DNA of 64,000 nt. Source: Tolypeutes matacus (taxonomy: Eukaryota > Chordata > Mammalia > Cingulata > Chlamyphoridae). Below the pieces are notes generated by a model, which was not told the DNA's origin, searched no databases, and saw only the letters and a program-made list of their open reading frames with translations. The stretch is taken from contig JAKSZT010054573.1 in NCBI GenBank assembly GCA_026826555.1, forward strand, positions 345,046 to 409,045, in the 5' to 3' direction. Position 1 is the stretch's first letter; every line of letters begins with the position of its first letter. Below are positions 9,991-21,029 of this stretch, piece by piece. The position numbers and the translations under genes were made by a program.

Positions 9991-10440
9991 CATATTCTGG
10001 TGCCACTGGGGAAAATAGCATGATGGTGTTTATTAATTTTACCCGTGGCTTCATAGCTTCCCATCTTCGGGGGAGTTAAGGGTAGGCATCTGCTGGTTAT
10101 GCCAGGCATTCTTTTCTCTCTAACATCCCTTCATCTTTCTCCTGGTTTAAGAACACTTCTCTCCAGAGGGTCTCCGTCCAACCCATGCAGATCTGTAGGC
10201 ACCCTCTCCCCCAGCTCCTTCCTACATATGGCCAAGGAAAGTCTTCAGACCCTGGCTACAGTCATTTGTCCGGGGAAGGGCATGAGACCCGAGCTGGACC
10301 AATTCAAGTCTTACCCTGGGCCTTCCTGATATCCCGGCAGAGACAGGAAAGACAGACTTTGGAAGAGACGGGCTGTGAGACTGGCGTTGCCAGCAGCCAC
10401 CTTGCCGCTTTGCTCTAGAGCCCGAGTCGGGGATGGCAGG
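9991..10440. repeat. Possible old interspersed repeat
   Basis: The segment around 10255-10330 ('GGGCATGAGACCCGAGCTGGACCAATTCAAG') resembles an ancient repeat whose copies contain 'CCAATCA' and 'GTCACATG' blocks. Possible relatives lie at 11150-11345 and 56380-56560. Identification is weak. Confidence 0.25.
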
Positions 10441-10465
10441 ATACAGAGGAGCCAGCATTAACCCT

Positions 10466-11037
10466 TGTATTAGCCAGCCAAAGGGGTGCTGATGCAAATT
10501 GCCAGAAATCTGCTGGCATTTATAAAGGGCATTTATTTGGGGTAGAAGCTTACAGTTACCAGGCCATAAAGCGTAACTTACTTCCCTCACCAAAGTCTAC
10601 GGCCATGTGTTGGAACAAGATGGCTGCCGACGTCTGCCAGGGTTCAGGCTTCCTGGGTTCCTCTCTTCCCGGGGCTTGCCTCTCTCCGGGCTTAGGCTTG
10701 CTTCTCTCCACAAGGCCAGCTGTAGATTATCAGGCGAACAGCTTGTCTCTTCCTGGGGCCTTCTCTCCTTCCTCACAGCCAAGCTCCTCTGTGTGCTTTG
10801 CTTCCCTGGGCTCCAGCATTAAAATTCCAACATCAGAACTCCAACTCACTCCTCTGCTCTGCCATGTAGTCTTATCTCCGAGTCCCTGCCCACCAAGGGG
10901 CGGGGAGTCAGCGTCCTACTGACGTGGCACAATCAGAGCCCTGATGATAATTTAATCACGCCCAGAGGAACAGACCAGTTCACAAGCAAAATCCAATATC
11001 CATTTTTGGAATTCATAAATAATGCCGAACTGCTACA
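10466..11037 (-). mobile_element. Solo LTR, xenarthran-type
   Basis: The boundaries are TG...CA (TGTATTAG at left, GCTACA at right), 572 bp. On the minus strand a polyadenylation-like 'CCCCAAATAAATGCCC' lies near one end, as expected near the R/U5 side of an LTR. Flanking pentamers ACCCT (10461-10465) and CCCCT (11038-11042) match at 4 of 5. There is no internal retroviral sequence, so it is a solo LTR. The family name is unknown to me. Confidence 0.6.
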
Positions 11038-11815
11038 CCCCTGCACTTCACTCTGAGCCTCCCACCAGATGCTCGTTCCTCTCTAAGTTAGAGTGAGCTG
11101 AGTTTCTGTCCCTTGAGACTGGAGCTAATATCCTCCTCTCCCTCCATGTTCTCAAGAGACGATGGCTCCTTCTTGGGTCAGGCTTACCATTGAACTGGTG
11201 ATCGGAGCCTTGGGGATGGAAAGTCACTGAGAGGCCAGGCCTGGGTCATGTGCTCACCCAGAACCAATCACCATGGCCCAAAGGCCCCAGGGTTCTGACT
11301 GGCCAGATGTAGCCACAGGCTCCTTCCTTGGAGCCGAGAGTGGAGGACACAAGTAGGGAGGGGTGAGCACTGAAAATGGGGAGGGGTGGCCCTGGAATCT
11401 GTGTCTGCACAAATTCTCCCAGCTATTTTGATGCTCACTAATGGTTGAGAGACACTGGTCCCAAATGTAGAATCCTTAGAACCTCGTAAGTTTCCCGGGG
11501 CATCTGGACACTATTATACACCAATTATTTAATGGAAAATGTTATACCCCAGAACTGCATTTCCCACAGAACCACGTGTAATGATTTCTGTAATGAATTT
11601 TTTAATGCAATGAAGGTTGTTGATAGACAACTGAGGCCTGTCAGTTGAGCAGCCCTGTCTCCATCTCCTGCAAGGATAATGGGGAGGAGAGGCATTACCT
11701 CCCTATTAGGAAGCCGTGTCCTGAAAGCAAAATGGTGCTCAAAACCAAACTTCCTCTTATCTTCTTAGGTTCCAAAGGAACATATATTAAGGTTTTGATT
11801 AAATTGTTTTTAAAA
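11038..11815. other. Unique sequence with a possible old repeat
   Basis: Around 11150-11345 is text such as 'GGGTCATGTGCTCACCCAGAACCAATCACCATGG', which looks like a decayed interspersed repeat. The remainder is unremarkable. Confidence 0.3.
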
Positions 11816-11825
11816 AGAAACCAAC

Positions 11826-11998
11826 CAGGAGCAGATGTGGCTCAAGCAACTGGGCACCCACCTCCCACATGGGAGGTCCCAGGTTCGGTTCCTGGTGCCT
11901 CCTAAAGAAGACGAGCAGAGACAATGAGCAGAGGCAATGAGCAGACACAGCGAGCAGACAACGAGCAGACAGAAGAGGGAGCTATCTGGGGGAGGGGG
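11826..11998 (+). mobile_element. tRNA-Ala-derived SINE (DAS-III-like)
   Basis: Head 'GGAGCAGATGTGGCTCAAGC', B box 'GGTTCGGTTCC', then repeated 'GAGCAGACA/ACAATGAGCAGA' units. Target duplication AGAAACCAA at 11816-11824 and 11999-12007 (perfect). It ends in a G-rich stretch and lacks the usual A/T-rich tail. Confidence 0.9.
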
Positions 11999-12185
11999 AG
12001 AAACCAATCACGTGATATTCTGCTAATTGAACTTAGGGAGGTCCTAATATTTTTGCCGTGGTTACTCATTTCTTGTCATTTCACAATGGAGCTTACTCAG
12101 AGTAGCATGAGTGGCAAGAGCATGAGGCCCTTCACATTCCCTTGAGAAGGAATTCTTTCCTTCACCTCAAAAAATAGCATTTCTT

Positions 12186-12280
12186 GGGGGATGGATGTGG
12201 CTCAAATGGTTGGGTGTCCGTCTCCCATATGGAGGGACCCAGGTTCGATCCCTGGGACCTCCCGGTAAAAAAAAAAAAAA
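12186..12280 (+). mobile_element. Young short tRNA-Ala-derived SINE
   Basis: Single unit 'GGGGGATGGATGTGGCTCAA' with 'CATATGGAGGGACC', B box 'GGTTCGATCCC', and a pure A tail. Target duplication of 17 bp at 12169-12185 and 12279-12295 (ATAGCATTTCTT plus A's) is perfect. This points to recent insertion. The same subtype occurs at 30903, 37644 and 52173. Confidence 0.93.
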
Positions 12281-12295
12281 AAAATAGCATTTCTT

Positions 12296-12560
12296 AAGCA
12301 TCAATATCTTTGAAAAGACAAAAACAAAACAAACTATATGAGAATAAGTAGTTAAGTAATAAACATCGTATATTATTCTGTGTGTGTCACGGCCATAAGC
12401 ATAGACTATGATTTTTTTTCTGGCTGTCAAAGGTTAAAAAATGTTGCTAAAAAATGAATGAAAAGAAAAGCACTTTAAATGTAGTCAGTTCTTCGTGCCC
12501 CATCCACCCAAGCCTCTCAACCCCAGCTCCTCCCCTGGTACACTTAGTCTTGTTAACACC
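12296..12560. other. Unique AT-rich sequence
   Basis: No recognisable feature. Confidence 0.3.
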
Positions 12561-12635
12561 AAACGTCGGCTCATTCTTTCAACCAATGCTTCCTGAGAAC
12601 TTGTAATGTGGCAGGCACTGGGCTAAGATACAAAG
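12561..12635 (-). repeat. L2 remnant
   Basis: 'TTCTTTCAACCAATGCTTCCTGAGAACTTGTAATGTGGCAGGCACTGGGCTA' has the L2 3' end signature on the minus strand. Confidence 0.6.
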
Positions 12636-12639
12636 ATGG

Positions 12640-13440
12640 ACAAGAAGCATATGAAAAATGCTCAACATCATTAGTCATGAGGGAAATGCAAATAAAACCC
12701 CAATGAAATACCACTTCACACCCACTAGGATAGCCGAAATTTAAAAAGACAGAGAGTTACAAGTGTTGGTGAGGATGTAGAGAAATTAGAACCCTCATAT
12801 ACTGCTGGTGGGAAGGTAAAACAGTGCAACCACTTTGGAAAGAAGTCTGAAAATTCCTCCACAAGTTAAATATAGAATTACCCTGTAACCCAGCAATCCT
12901 ACTCGTAGGCATATACTTAAAAGAAATGAAAGCCTATGTCTACACAAAAACTTGCTGTATGAACATCCGTTCATAGCAGCAGTGTTCATAATAGTCAAAA
13001 AGTGGAAATAGCTCAAAAGTCCATCTACTGCAGGAATGGACAAACCAAAAGGGGTATATCCCTGCAACAGAATATTATTTGGAAATGAAAATGAATGAAG
13101 TGCTGAAACATGCTCTAACATAGATGCAACCTTGAAAACATTATGCTATGTCAAAGAACGTAGTCACCAAAGACTTGCATTATTTCATTACTGTAGACTT
13201 TTGTTTATATGAACTGTCCAGAAGAGGCAAATCTACAGAGACAGAAAGTAGACTAGAGGTTGGCAGGGGCTGGGGAGGGGGAATAGGGAGTGACTGCTAA
13301 AAGGTACAGGGTTTCCTCTGGGGGTGGTGAGAATGTTCTGGAATTAGACAGCAGTGATGGTTGCACAACGTCAATGTACTAAAAACCACTGTGTTGCACA
13401 CTCTAAGATGACAAATGCTATGTTGTGTGAGGTACACACA
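12640..13440 (+). mobile_element. Old L1 3' end (ORF2 C-terminus plus 3' UTR)
   Basis: Colinear landmarks: 'GCTCAACATCATTAGTCATG', 'TGGTGAGGATGTAGAGAAAT' (about 12765), 'TATAGAATTACCCTGTAACC', 'TTCATAATAGTCAAAAAGTGG', and a 3' UTR with 'GGCTGGGGAGGGGGAATAGG'. The ORF2 frame is broken. The element is 5' truncated and in plus orientation. Confidence 0.85.
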
Positions 13441-14595
13441 ATAAATGAGCCAGCCTCAGCTTATGGCGTCACGGCGTGTGGTAAGCTGGTAATGCTCAGG
13501 GAGGGGGCGGAAGAAGAGCAGCTCTGCTTGCGAGTGAGAAGTGAGGGAGAGCTTGCTGTGGGGGTGTGGGGAGAGGACACAAAGCCTCCACACGCGAATG
13601 CCTGCCGAGGGGACGCAGGGTACCACTAGGGCAGGATGGGAAGAGGGGCATGATGGGAAATTCCTTTGGTGTCACAGGCAGAAGCCAGATCAGGTGAGGC
13701 CTTGAAGCTTTCCCCCATGGGTCATTTCGTGCAAAGTCAGCACGAGCGGATCTCTTTTTATACAGATCGCTCTGGAGCTGTGCGGATGGCGACTTGCTGC
13801 AGGCAGACCCCGTAGCAGTCCACCCTGGTCCCTCAGGCGTGAGCTAGAGGTGCCTGGGGTGAGTTGGTGGTATTCCGCAGGTCAGAGGAGGAGCAGGAGA
13901 GGTGTTTCTTTCCCTTCTGCTTCCCTTGCACACAGGCCCGTCTCGACATTGGCTATGTGTTCATTTCCAAAGAAATCTTCGGCTCTAGACAACACGGCTT
14001 GTGCCTCAGTCTTTGAAAACGCTGCATGTCCTCTCGCAGGCCCATCCGGCTCAAATCTCGCCTTTGGTCACAAAGGCCACTCATTCCCTGGCCTCCTCCG
14101 AGGCGCCTCCTTTCCTGCGAGTCTGGCGGCCCCTTCGAGGCCCATTTCCATGGCGGGCCTTCCTTCTGCCCTGGGACTTGTGAGTCAGCCCTCCGAAGTG
14201 GGGCAAGGCCAGGTGCCTGCAACGTCCCTATCAGCGGCTGTCTCCCTTCCCAGCCTGGAGTCTCCTGAGGGCCCTTACTACCTGGGCTCTGCCTTGCACG
14301 GTTATTGCTGAATCATGACTTAAGATGACCGTTGTACAGTGGTACTTGTGGTTTGGGAGGAAATGGATTGCTCTGGAGAAAGGTGAGAGCGGGAAGGGAG
14401 AATCAGCCCCCAGAAGCTGAGGGGCTGAGAGCCCCAGTGGCCTGGCCAGTGAGCACTCCCACCGCCTTGGAAGCCACACCCTCCGGTTTTCTGTCAGAGC
14501 CTGGGAAGAGGCGTTGGAGAGGTGAGAGGGGGACACCCCTGCTCTTTTCTCCTACGATTACCAGAGCAGCCTGATTTCAGAGAGAACGCCAACTT
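13441..14595. other. Unique sequence
   Basis: GC-moderate, non-repetitive sequence. The 153-residue frame at 13850-14311 has no recognisable domain. No evidence of a gene. Confidence 0.35.
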
Positions 14596-14665
14596 TGACA
14601 CGCTGTTAAATACAGGACGTGCCTGGTACATAGTAGGCACTCAAGAAAGAGTTTAACATGTGAAA
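14596..14665 (+). repeat. L2 remnant
   Basis: 'ACGTGCCTGGTACATAGTAGGCACTCAAGAAAGAG' matches the L2 3' end on the plus strand. Confidence 0.65.
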
Positions 14666-14689
14666 CGTATCCTTCAAGATCATTTTCAT

Positions 14690-15055
14690 TTAAAAATGAA
14701 TTTAACGTGGCACTGATGCATGCTACAACATGGATGAACCTTGAAAACATGATGCTAAGGGAAAGAAGCCAGTCACGGAAGGCCACATAGTGCACGATTC
14801 TAGTTCTATGAAAGATCCAGAATAGGTAAATCCATAGCAACAGGCAGCAGATCAGTTGTTGCCAGAGGGGATCCGGGAAGCGGCTGCTTAAAGGATGCGG
14901 GGTCTCCTTTAGAGGTGATGAAAAAATTTTGAAACTAGATGAAGGTGATTGTTGTATGACATTGTGAATGTACTAAGTGCCATGGATTGTTCAGATTAAA
15001 ATGTTTAATTTCATGTTATGTGAATTTCATCTCAATGTTTAAAAGAGCAGGAAAA
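14690..15055 (+). mobile_element. Old L1 3' UTR fragment
   Basis: 'CATGCTACAACATGGATGAACC', then 'GATGCTAAGGGAAAGAAGCCAGTCAC', a 3' UTR with 'GTTGTTGCCAGAGG' and the terminal 'TTTCATCTCAATGTTTAAAA'. Plus orientation, heavily 5' truncated. Confidence 0.8.
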
Positions 15056-15864
15056 AAGTACCATTAAAGTTACTAAAACATAAAGTTTTTCCCTTTCTTC
15101 ACAATAAAATAAAACAAAACAAAACGTGTAATATTTGATAAAGTAACCAGAAATCATTTCCCCACCTGACCACGGCACTCAGTGTTTGACCATCATTTAA
15201 TTTCAGAAGTAGCAAACAGAAACACAAGTCAACCCCACCGTAAATACACACATTCCTGCAGGCTCACACCCACCAGAGAGTTGCAGAAGTGCCCTCTGTA
15301 AGGAAATCTGCTCGCTGATTGAGTGAGCTTCTTGGGGCTGACCACCGTTTTGGTCCTTAGTAGAGTGCTAAATAATAACTACTTAGCTAATAGACAAAGA
15401 ATAAGCGATGCCAGACTGTGTGAGGTGGCACACTAAAGCCTGCCCTGACCTGGCTTTTCCATCATCACAAATTCAGGTCACCAGCAGGAGGCAGCCAGGG
15501 AGGACCAGGGTGGAGAAATCCATTTTGTATTCCCTCCTCTGCACTGAAGGGTGGAATTAGAAAATACCAAACAGCAAACGGGTGAATAATGTGCTATTCC
15601 ACTCTTCAAATGCCACCTCTCTATGAGAAAGAACACATTTTGAAGTTTCTTGAAAAAAATAAAGGAAAATGCAACAAAACTAACATTTGGAAGGTGAAGG
15701 ATGGAGAGGGAAGAGGGGGTGGGTTGGGGAAGTGGAGGGGAGGTTGTGAAACAGAATATTCCGGATCATGGGTCTGAATGGCTTCTGTTGACTTTGAGTC
15801 AGTTGCTTTACATTCTGTTTCAGTGTCTACTGCACTGGCCTTGGACTAGGCTGGATTTTTATCC
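15056..15864. other. Unique sequence
   Basis: No gene or named repeat. A G-rich run (GGAGAGGGAAGAGGGGGTGGG) lies near 15702-15722. Confidence 0.3.
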
Positions 15865-16085
15865 TTCAACTTAGAGGTATAATCTACATAAAGTGCCCAA
15901 GTAATGAGTGCATTTTGCCTTTGTACTCAGGTGCCTAACCATCACCCAGAACAAAACCTGAAATGTTTCTAGAAGGGTCTCTTCTGCCTCCTCTCAGTCC
16001 CTAGCCCCCTACCTCCACCCCACAAGTGTGCCAACGATTGTGATTTCCCTCACCCTAGATAAGTCTTGCCTACTTTAGGAGGGAT
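15865..16085 (-). mobile_element. Old L1 fragment, minus strand
   Basis: 'GAGGTATAATCTACATAAAGTGCCCAAGTAATGAGTGCA', then 'GTGCCTAACCATCACCCAGAAC' and a C-rich block 'CCCTACCTCCACCCCAC', is the reverse complement of an L1M/L1ME 3' UTR. Confidence 0.6.
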
Positions 16086-17155
16086 ATTAATAAAGGTTTA
16101 TGGGTTTCATGTAACTGCATTGTGCCTATGGCAAAACCTTTTTTTTGTAACTAAGGCTGCAAGAATAACAAACGTATTCTCTTATTGAGTCCTATAGCAT
16201 CTTCATACTCTTTCATTATTACCATTTAAAAATGAATGCATCATGGTTGTAAAATAAACAGATACAAAAAGAATTTGTAGCCCAAAAGATTTAAGGTAGG
16301 AATGCGCAGAATCTGTAGGCAGATTTTCCTCTCTGCTGCATTTGCCTGTTTTCCTCCCCCCTTCTCTGCTTAAGCAGCTCCCGATCAATAGAAAAAAGAA
16401 GCCATTTGATGTATTCCCTTAAAGGGTGGTTCCCCCTCTCTTTTGCAGAATGTTTTCTAGTTATGTAAAAACATCAGCTCTGAAAAGCATAATGCATCTA
16501 TTCCCACCAGGAATACTGCATTAAGGTTTATTAGCATTTGGGAACTTCAAGTAATGGGAAAATTGAGCCATATAAAAAGAGACACATGATAAGTAGCTTT
16601 GAATTTAGCACCATTTTAGTAAGAACCCAGCACAGCCAGTCGACAACAAAGCCAGAAACGTTGACCTTGTTTAACCTCTTCTAAAAGCTCAAATGAAAAC
16701 AAAAATTTCTCTAAGCAGACAAAAATAGCTGCAAAAATAAATAGGATGTTTTGCTACAGGTTAAATGAGCTCCAATAAGGACTTCAGAAGATATTAAATG
16801 GTTATTTTAGATGGTTAAAAATAGAGAGCAAATGTAAATAACCCAGGATTTTTTCCACCAAGTTATTTTGTGGCTGAAACTTGCAGGCGGAGTAAGATGA
16901 CGAAGTGATATCTAAACCAATCTTTCCCTTGATCTGTCTCATTCCTTCCTTCATCTAAACCTCTTAAAAACTCTTACTGCTCCATGTCATTGGGGCAAGT
17001 GGTCTGACAAGTTACCTTCTTGGTTTGGAAACGGAATAGCAGGCCAACCTCCAGCAAATTTGTGTGGGAACCAAGTTCCACCTTAGCTGGCTGCCCATTG
17101 CTATTTCTTCTCTCACTTCTCCCACGCCCAGGCTCTGGTGGACAGGCTCTAGGGC
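16086..17155. other. Unique AT-rich sequence, candidate enhancer-like element
   Basis: Non-repetitive sequence. The interval 16440-16870 contains several A/T-rich motifs ('GCAAAAATAAATAGG', 'GGTTAAAAATAGAG', 'AGCATAATGCATC') and no obvious transposon. This resembles conserved non-coding sequence in texture only. No coding frame. Confidence 0.25.
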
Positions 17156-17159
17156 AGGT

Positions 17160-17340
17160 CTTCTTCACCTTTTTCTGTTCCAAGGACCCCTTTGCCAGGC
17201 AGGTGAAAACCATGGACCCCTTACTAAGTCCACACTCTACTGTGTATTATTTAATAAATATACATACCTGCACCAACACGTCCCCACAAGAATAATGCTT
17301 TTTTGAATCTCAGTTCAAGTTCACGGACCCCCCAAAAGGC
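17160..17340 (-). mobile_element. hAT-type non-autonomous DNA transposon
   Basis: 'TTCCAAGGACCCCTTTGCCAGGCAGGTGAAAACCATGGACCCC' aligns with the reverse complement of the right-hand part of the element at 63398-63765, so it is a second copy of that family. The far side 'TCAAGTTCACGGACCCCCC' matches the other end. The terminal inverted repeats are decayed. Confidence 0.65.
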
Positions 17341-17399
17341 CCACCCCAGCACCCACAGCTTTGCAGGATCCCCTCCCCTCGAGTGTGGGCAGGACCGGT

Positions 17400-17730
17400 G
17401 AGGGGCTTCTAACCAAGGACACATGGCGAAGGTGATGGTATGTCCCACCTGTGGTGGGGTTACAATTCAGCCCCACCAGAGACTCTTCTTGCTGGCTTGA
17501 TGAAGTAAGGGCCATGTGGCCACAAGGAAATGAGTTTACCAACAACCCGAGGTACCTGGGGGACCGATTCTGCCTGTCGAGGCTGCAGATGAGAACTCAG
17601 CCCGGCCGCCACTGATGCAGCCAGGTGTGAGCCCAAGCAGAGAACCTGGCTCAGCTGGGCCCAGGCTCCCGGCCCATACATGTGTGTTCTTTAAGCCACT
17701 GCCTTGGCGGGAGTTTGTTACTCAGCAATA
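17400..17730 (+). repeat. MLT1-class (MaLR-like) LTR fragment
   Basis: Ordered text typical of the family: 'GGCTTGATGAAGTAAGGGCCATGTGG', 'GGAAATGAGTTTACCAACAACC', 'GATGAGAACTCAGCCCGGCC', and the near-terminal 'TTCTTTAAGCCACTGCCTTGG...GTTTGTTACTCAGCAATAAA'. Diverged; subfamily uncertain. Confidence 0.6.
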
Positions 17731-17984
17731 AACAACAAATATTCACAATTTTATTCTATTCTAAAAGACTTATTCTCACTAATCATTATTAATTCCATCT
17801 ATCGCTATCCACTCCCACCCTCACCCATCTGTGACCGTCCTCCTTGTTCCAGAAATAACGTAGAGATTGTCAATATAATGAGCTGGCCAGTGACCCTACC
17901 AGGGCAGAGCCGTGTGGGCCTGGAGGCGGGAGGGGTCGGCCAGTGTTTGCGTGGCTTTCCCTCAGTGTCTCCGTCTGCCGGGTG
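17731..17984. other. Unique sequence
   Basis: No recognisable feature. Confidence 0.3.
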
Positions 17985-18363
17985 GCTCTCATAAACCCCA
18001 CACAGTGGCTTGGCTTAAACAGTGGGAATTTATGGGCTCCCAGCTTTGAGGCTAGGAGAAGTCCAAAGTCGAGGCCTCGCCAAGGCTTGCTTTCCCCGAA
18101 AGGCCACCATCCTGGGGGCTCCTTGGCTTGCAGCCCTGCCTCCCGTCGCCTGGCCACGTCCTCTCCTACTCTGTGATTTCTCAGTTTGCCCCGTACGGTC
18201 TCTAGTAATCCCGACGGAGGCCCACCCTGCTTCAGTTGGCCGCAATGTAACTCAAATGGCATCTCCAAAGTCCTCTTTACAATGGCTTCATGCCCACAGG
18301 GACGTGGTAATTAAGACCAAGAGCATGTGTTTGTTGGGTACATAATTCAACCTACTCCCGACA
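17985..18363 (-). mobile_element. Solo LTR, same family as 1537-1990
   Basis: The minus-strand start TGTCGGGAGTAGG and the block 'ACATGCTCTTGGTCTTAATTAC', then 'CATGAAGCCATTGTAAAGAGG', parallel the LTR at 1537-1990. The left part 'GGCTTAAACAGTGGGAATTTATGGGCTC' is the matching end. Solo copy, no internal region. Confidence 0.6.
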
Positions 18364-18721
18364 GAGTCCTGACGCTGCATCCGATATCCAAGAGCAGGTT
18401 GCTGCCTGAAGAGGGAGCAGGAGAGAAGGGTCAGCATGGAAGCCACCGCAGTGGTGATGGAGGGGCCGGGTGGCACCAAGGCCAAGGGCAGAAACTGACT
18501 CTGGGACCAGCTGCCTGGAGGCCGGAGCTGGGAGCCGAAATCACGCCAGCAGAGCCGAAAGCCACAGTTGCCTTCACCAGGCACTCGATCAGCACCGACC
18601 AGGAAGGTCTCGATATGCATTTGGCAAGGTCTGTTCTCAAAGAGGCGTCCGTACCTGGAACAAAGGAACACTCTCAACAGGTAAGCTGGTGGTCACTGGA
18701 GCTGCGAGCTGCGTGGTTTAA
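18364..18721. other. Unique sequence
   Basis: Part of a 257-residue open frame (18327-19100 plus) that runs through an LTR edge, a tandem duplication and a probable MIR. It is therefore not a credible gene. Confidence 0.4.
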
Positions 18722-18804
18722 CAGTACGCCAGGAAGCGCCCGTGTGATGCTTCTCCAACCTCAGTACGCCAGGAAGCGCCCGTGTGATGCTTCTCCAACC
18801 TCAG
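18722..18804 (+). repeat. Perfect 40-bp tandem duplication
   Basis: A 40-bp unit beginning CAGTACGCCAGGAAGCGCCC occurs at 18722-18761 and 18762-18801 with no mismatch, followed by CAG, the first bases of a third repeat. Identity indicates a very recent duplication, replication slippage or an assembly artefact. Confidence 0.95.
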
Positions 18805-18924
18805 CTGCCTGCACTTCATGTTATCCCCACCAAGCCGCTTTCTGTTGCAAAAGATTTGCATCGAATAAAGAGTTGGTTCCTTTTAAAAGTCAGAATCAAA
18901 GGTTCCTACACAATTTAGTTTATG

Positions 18925-19095
18925 GTCACAAGCACCAATTTTGGAATGAGATGTACACAAAACACTTTGGAGTGGCTTTGAAATGGGCACTACCAGCTGT
19001 GGAGATGTGGACAAGTTACTTAGAGGCCTGTGCTCCTGGTGCCCCGAGGAAAGTGGGGCTGAACCCCCCTCTGTCCTCGGCAGTTGTCTCTTACA
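18925..19095 (+). repeat. Possible MIR remnant
   Basis: 'ACCAGCTGTGGAGATGTGGACAAGTTACTTAGAGGCCTGTGC' and 'GAGGAAAGTGGGGCTGAA' follow the MIR core in order but with high divergence. Confidence 0.4.
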
Positions 19096-19337
19096 CGTGA
19101 GGATAAGACCGTTTCTGTGTCCCACGCTGTGCTTCTCACACAGTGCCTGCTCCATCCACTGGAGCAACGTGGTGGCATTGAAACATGCCTCTCCAGTGTT
19201 GGGGAAGGACGCAAGCAGGCACCAGAGTAAACATGTGGATTTGGCCACTGAGTGCAGAAAGCAAAAGGAAACAAGGACCACAAAATGGAAGAAAGATGGG
19301 AAGACTGTTGAGGGGCCTATTTCCTCAAAACACAAAG

Positions 19338-19520
19338 CAGGGGTTCTCAAACTTGAATGCTTCTCAGAACCCCCGGAGGACCTGTCAAACCCACAGGGCT
19401 GGGCCGCAGCCGCAGACACTCTGAGCCGGCAGGACTGGGGTGGGGCCTCCGTTGTAACAGGGCCCCGGGCAGGCGGACGCTTGTCCAAGGATCCGCTGCA
19501 CCTGGGAGACTTGCTGTTGA
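19338..19520 (+). mobile_element. MER5-like hAT-Charlie element
   Basis: 'CAGGGGTTCTCAAACTTGAATGCTTCTCAGAACCCCCGGAGGACC' and 'ACACTCTGAGCCGGCAGGACTGGGGTGGGGCCT' match the left part of MER5-type non-autonomous hAT transposons. The right inverted repeat is not clear. Confidence 0.6.
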
Positions 19521-20588
19521 AACGTTAGTTACTAGGAGTGCATTCCTTCAACCAGCAGCGGGAGGACTGCCCTGTGCTCGTTTGGTTAAGTGCTCAGGAA
19601 AACCCAGAAGCTGCCCTAGAAAAGCTGGACGCCGCAGCCAACGCCCGAAAGAACACGGTGAGTCTGCCGCAGGGCCGCGCAGACGGCGCTGGCAGCGCCC
19701 GGGACAGGGACCTGCCTTTCCTGGGGAGACAGGGGCCTGCCGCCCCACGCCCTTCCTTCCCTCAAGGCGGGTCCCAGGACCCCGCACATCAGCAGGAGCT
19801 GAGATGTTGTGAGGAATGCAAACCGCCCGCGTGCACCCTGAGCTGCGGACACTGGGGTGGGGCAGCGACCTGCCCGCACAGGCCTCCGGGGCTCCGGAGC
19901 CTCCTCGGCTTTGAGAAGCACCGCTTAGGTCGCAATCTCAGCTGCAGCCTCCCACACCCCCAGAGCCGAGGTCCCACCCGGGCCAGTGGACCAAAGGCGC
20001 CTGTCCGAGGCCGGGAGCCAGGCAGCGCGTGAATCCGTGGCACGCTCTCATTCTCGGCACAGCATCCCCTCACCTGCCACCTCCTGGCGGGTGCCCGAGC
20101 AGCCCCCGTGGTGCTGGAGCGGCACGATGGAATGGCTTCAGAAACCGCCCCCCACCCCCTCTCAGGCATCGCACAGCGCTGTCCCCTGCCTGAGTGCTCT
20201 TGGCCTGTGCAGCCTGTGAGCGTGCCCCTGGGCTCCCACCTCCCCGGCAAAGCCTTCTGCGACCTGACCGCTGGCCAGGACCCCCTGCTTGAGGCTGTTC
20301 TGCGGCGTGGCTCCATGGTGAGTTAGACCATCAGAGCGAGGATGGCGTGAGGGTGAGGGCAGAGTGGCCACGAGAGAAAGGAGAACATTGGTGCTCGCTC
20401 CGGGCCAGTGCGTCGCCCACAGGTGGGCGGGAGGGAGGCTGAAGCTGCCCGGCTCCCTCCCCGCCCCTTCGGGCGTCATCACACCCTGCGTGGACAGCCA
20501 GCCGGAAGCACGCCTTAGGAAGCAGTGACAGCTGTAAACGTTTATTTGGCTCAGGGAAGCCCGAAGCTGGCTGTGAAGGTGAAGCTCA
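19521..20588. other. GC-rich unique sequence
   Basis: GC- and CpG-rich, especially 19570-20340. Long overlapping frames on both strands (for example 19538-20032 plus, 19789-20316 minus) carry no domain. 'TTTGAGAAGCACCGCTTAG' at about 19909 resembles the right end of a hAT/MER5 element. Confidence 0.35.
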
Positions 20589-21029
20589 TGTGTCGGCTTG
20601 GCCAGGTTATGGTGTCCAGTTGTTGGTCAAGCAAGCGCTGGCCTGATGGTTACTGGGAGGACACTTCCTGGCCGGAATCATCAATAAGTTGATTGCATCT
20701 GTGGCTGCTGACATCTGCAATCTACGGAGGAGACTGCCTTCAACGATGAGAAACGTCTCATCCAATCAGCTGAAGACTTTAAAAGCCCAAGGATTCCGGA
20801 GTTAGAAGAGAGAATTTCCATCGCCCTTCAGCCAGCCAGCTTCTTCCTGGGAATTCACTAAGGACCTTCACTGGATTTCCCGGCTTGTGGCCTGCCCTAT
20901 GGGATTCGGACCTACCCATGCCCACAGTCACTGGAGCCTATTCCTGTGATAAACTCATAATGCTTGCATAATATATAGCTGTATAGCTCTCTCCTGTTGG
21001 CCTGTCTCCCTGGAGAACCCTGACGGGCA
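20589..21029 (+). mobile_element. LTR-like element, xenarthran family X
   Basis: Begins TGTGTCGGCTTGGCC and ends near GGGCA. Internal blocks 'GATTGCATCTGTGGCTGCTGACATCTGC', 'CTCATCCAATCAGCTGAAG', 'GGCTTGTGGCCTGCCCTATG' and 'TCCCTGGAGAACCCTGAC' recur in order, on the opposite strand, at 29292-29841. The two copies define a dispersed family. I infer an LTR from the TG...CA ends and the size. Confidence 0.55.

Noticed and set aside
18327..19100. 257-residue open frame
   Set aside because: It runs through an LTR edge, the 40-bp tandem duplication and a probable MIR, so it is not a conserved gene.
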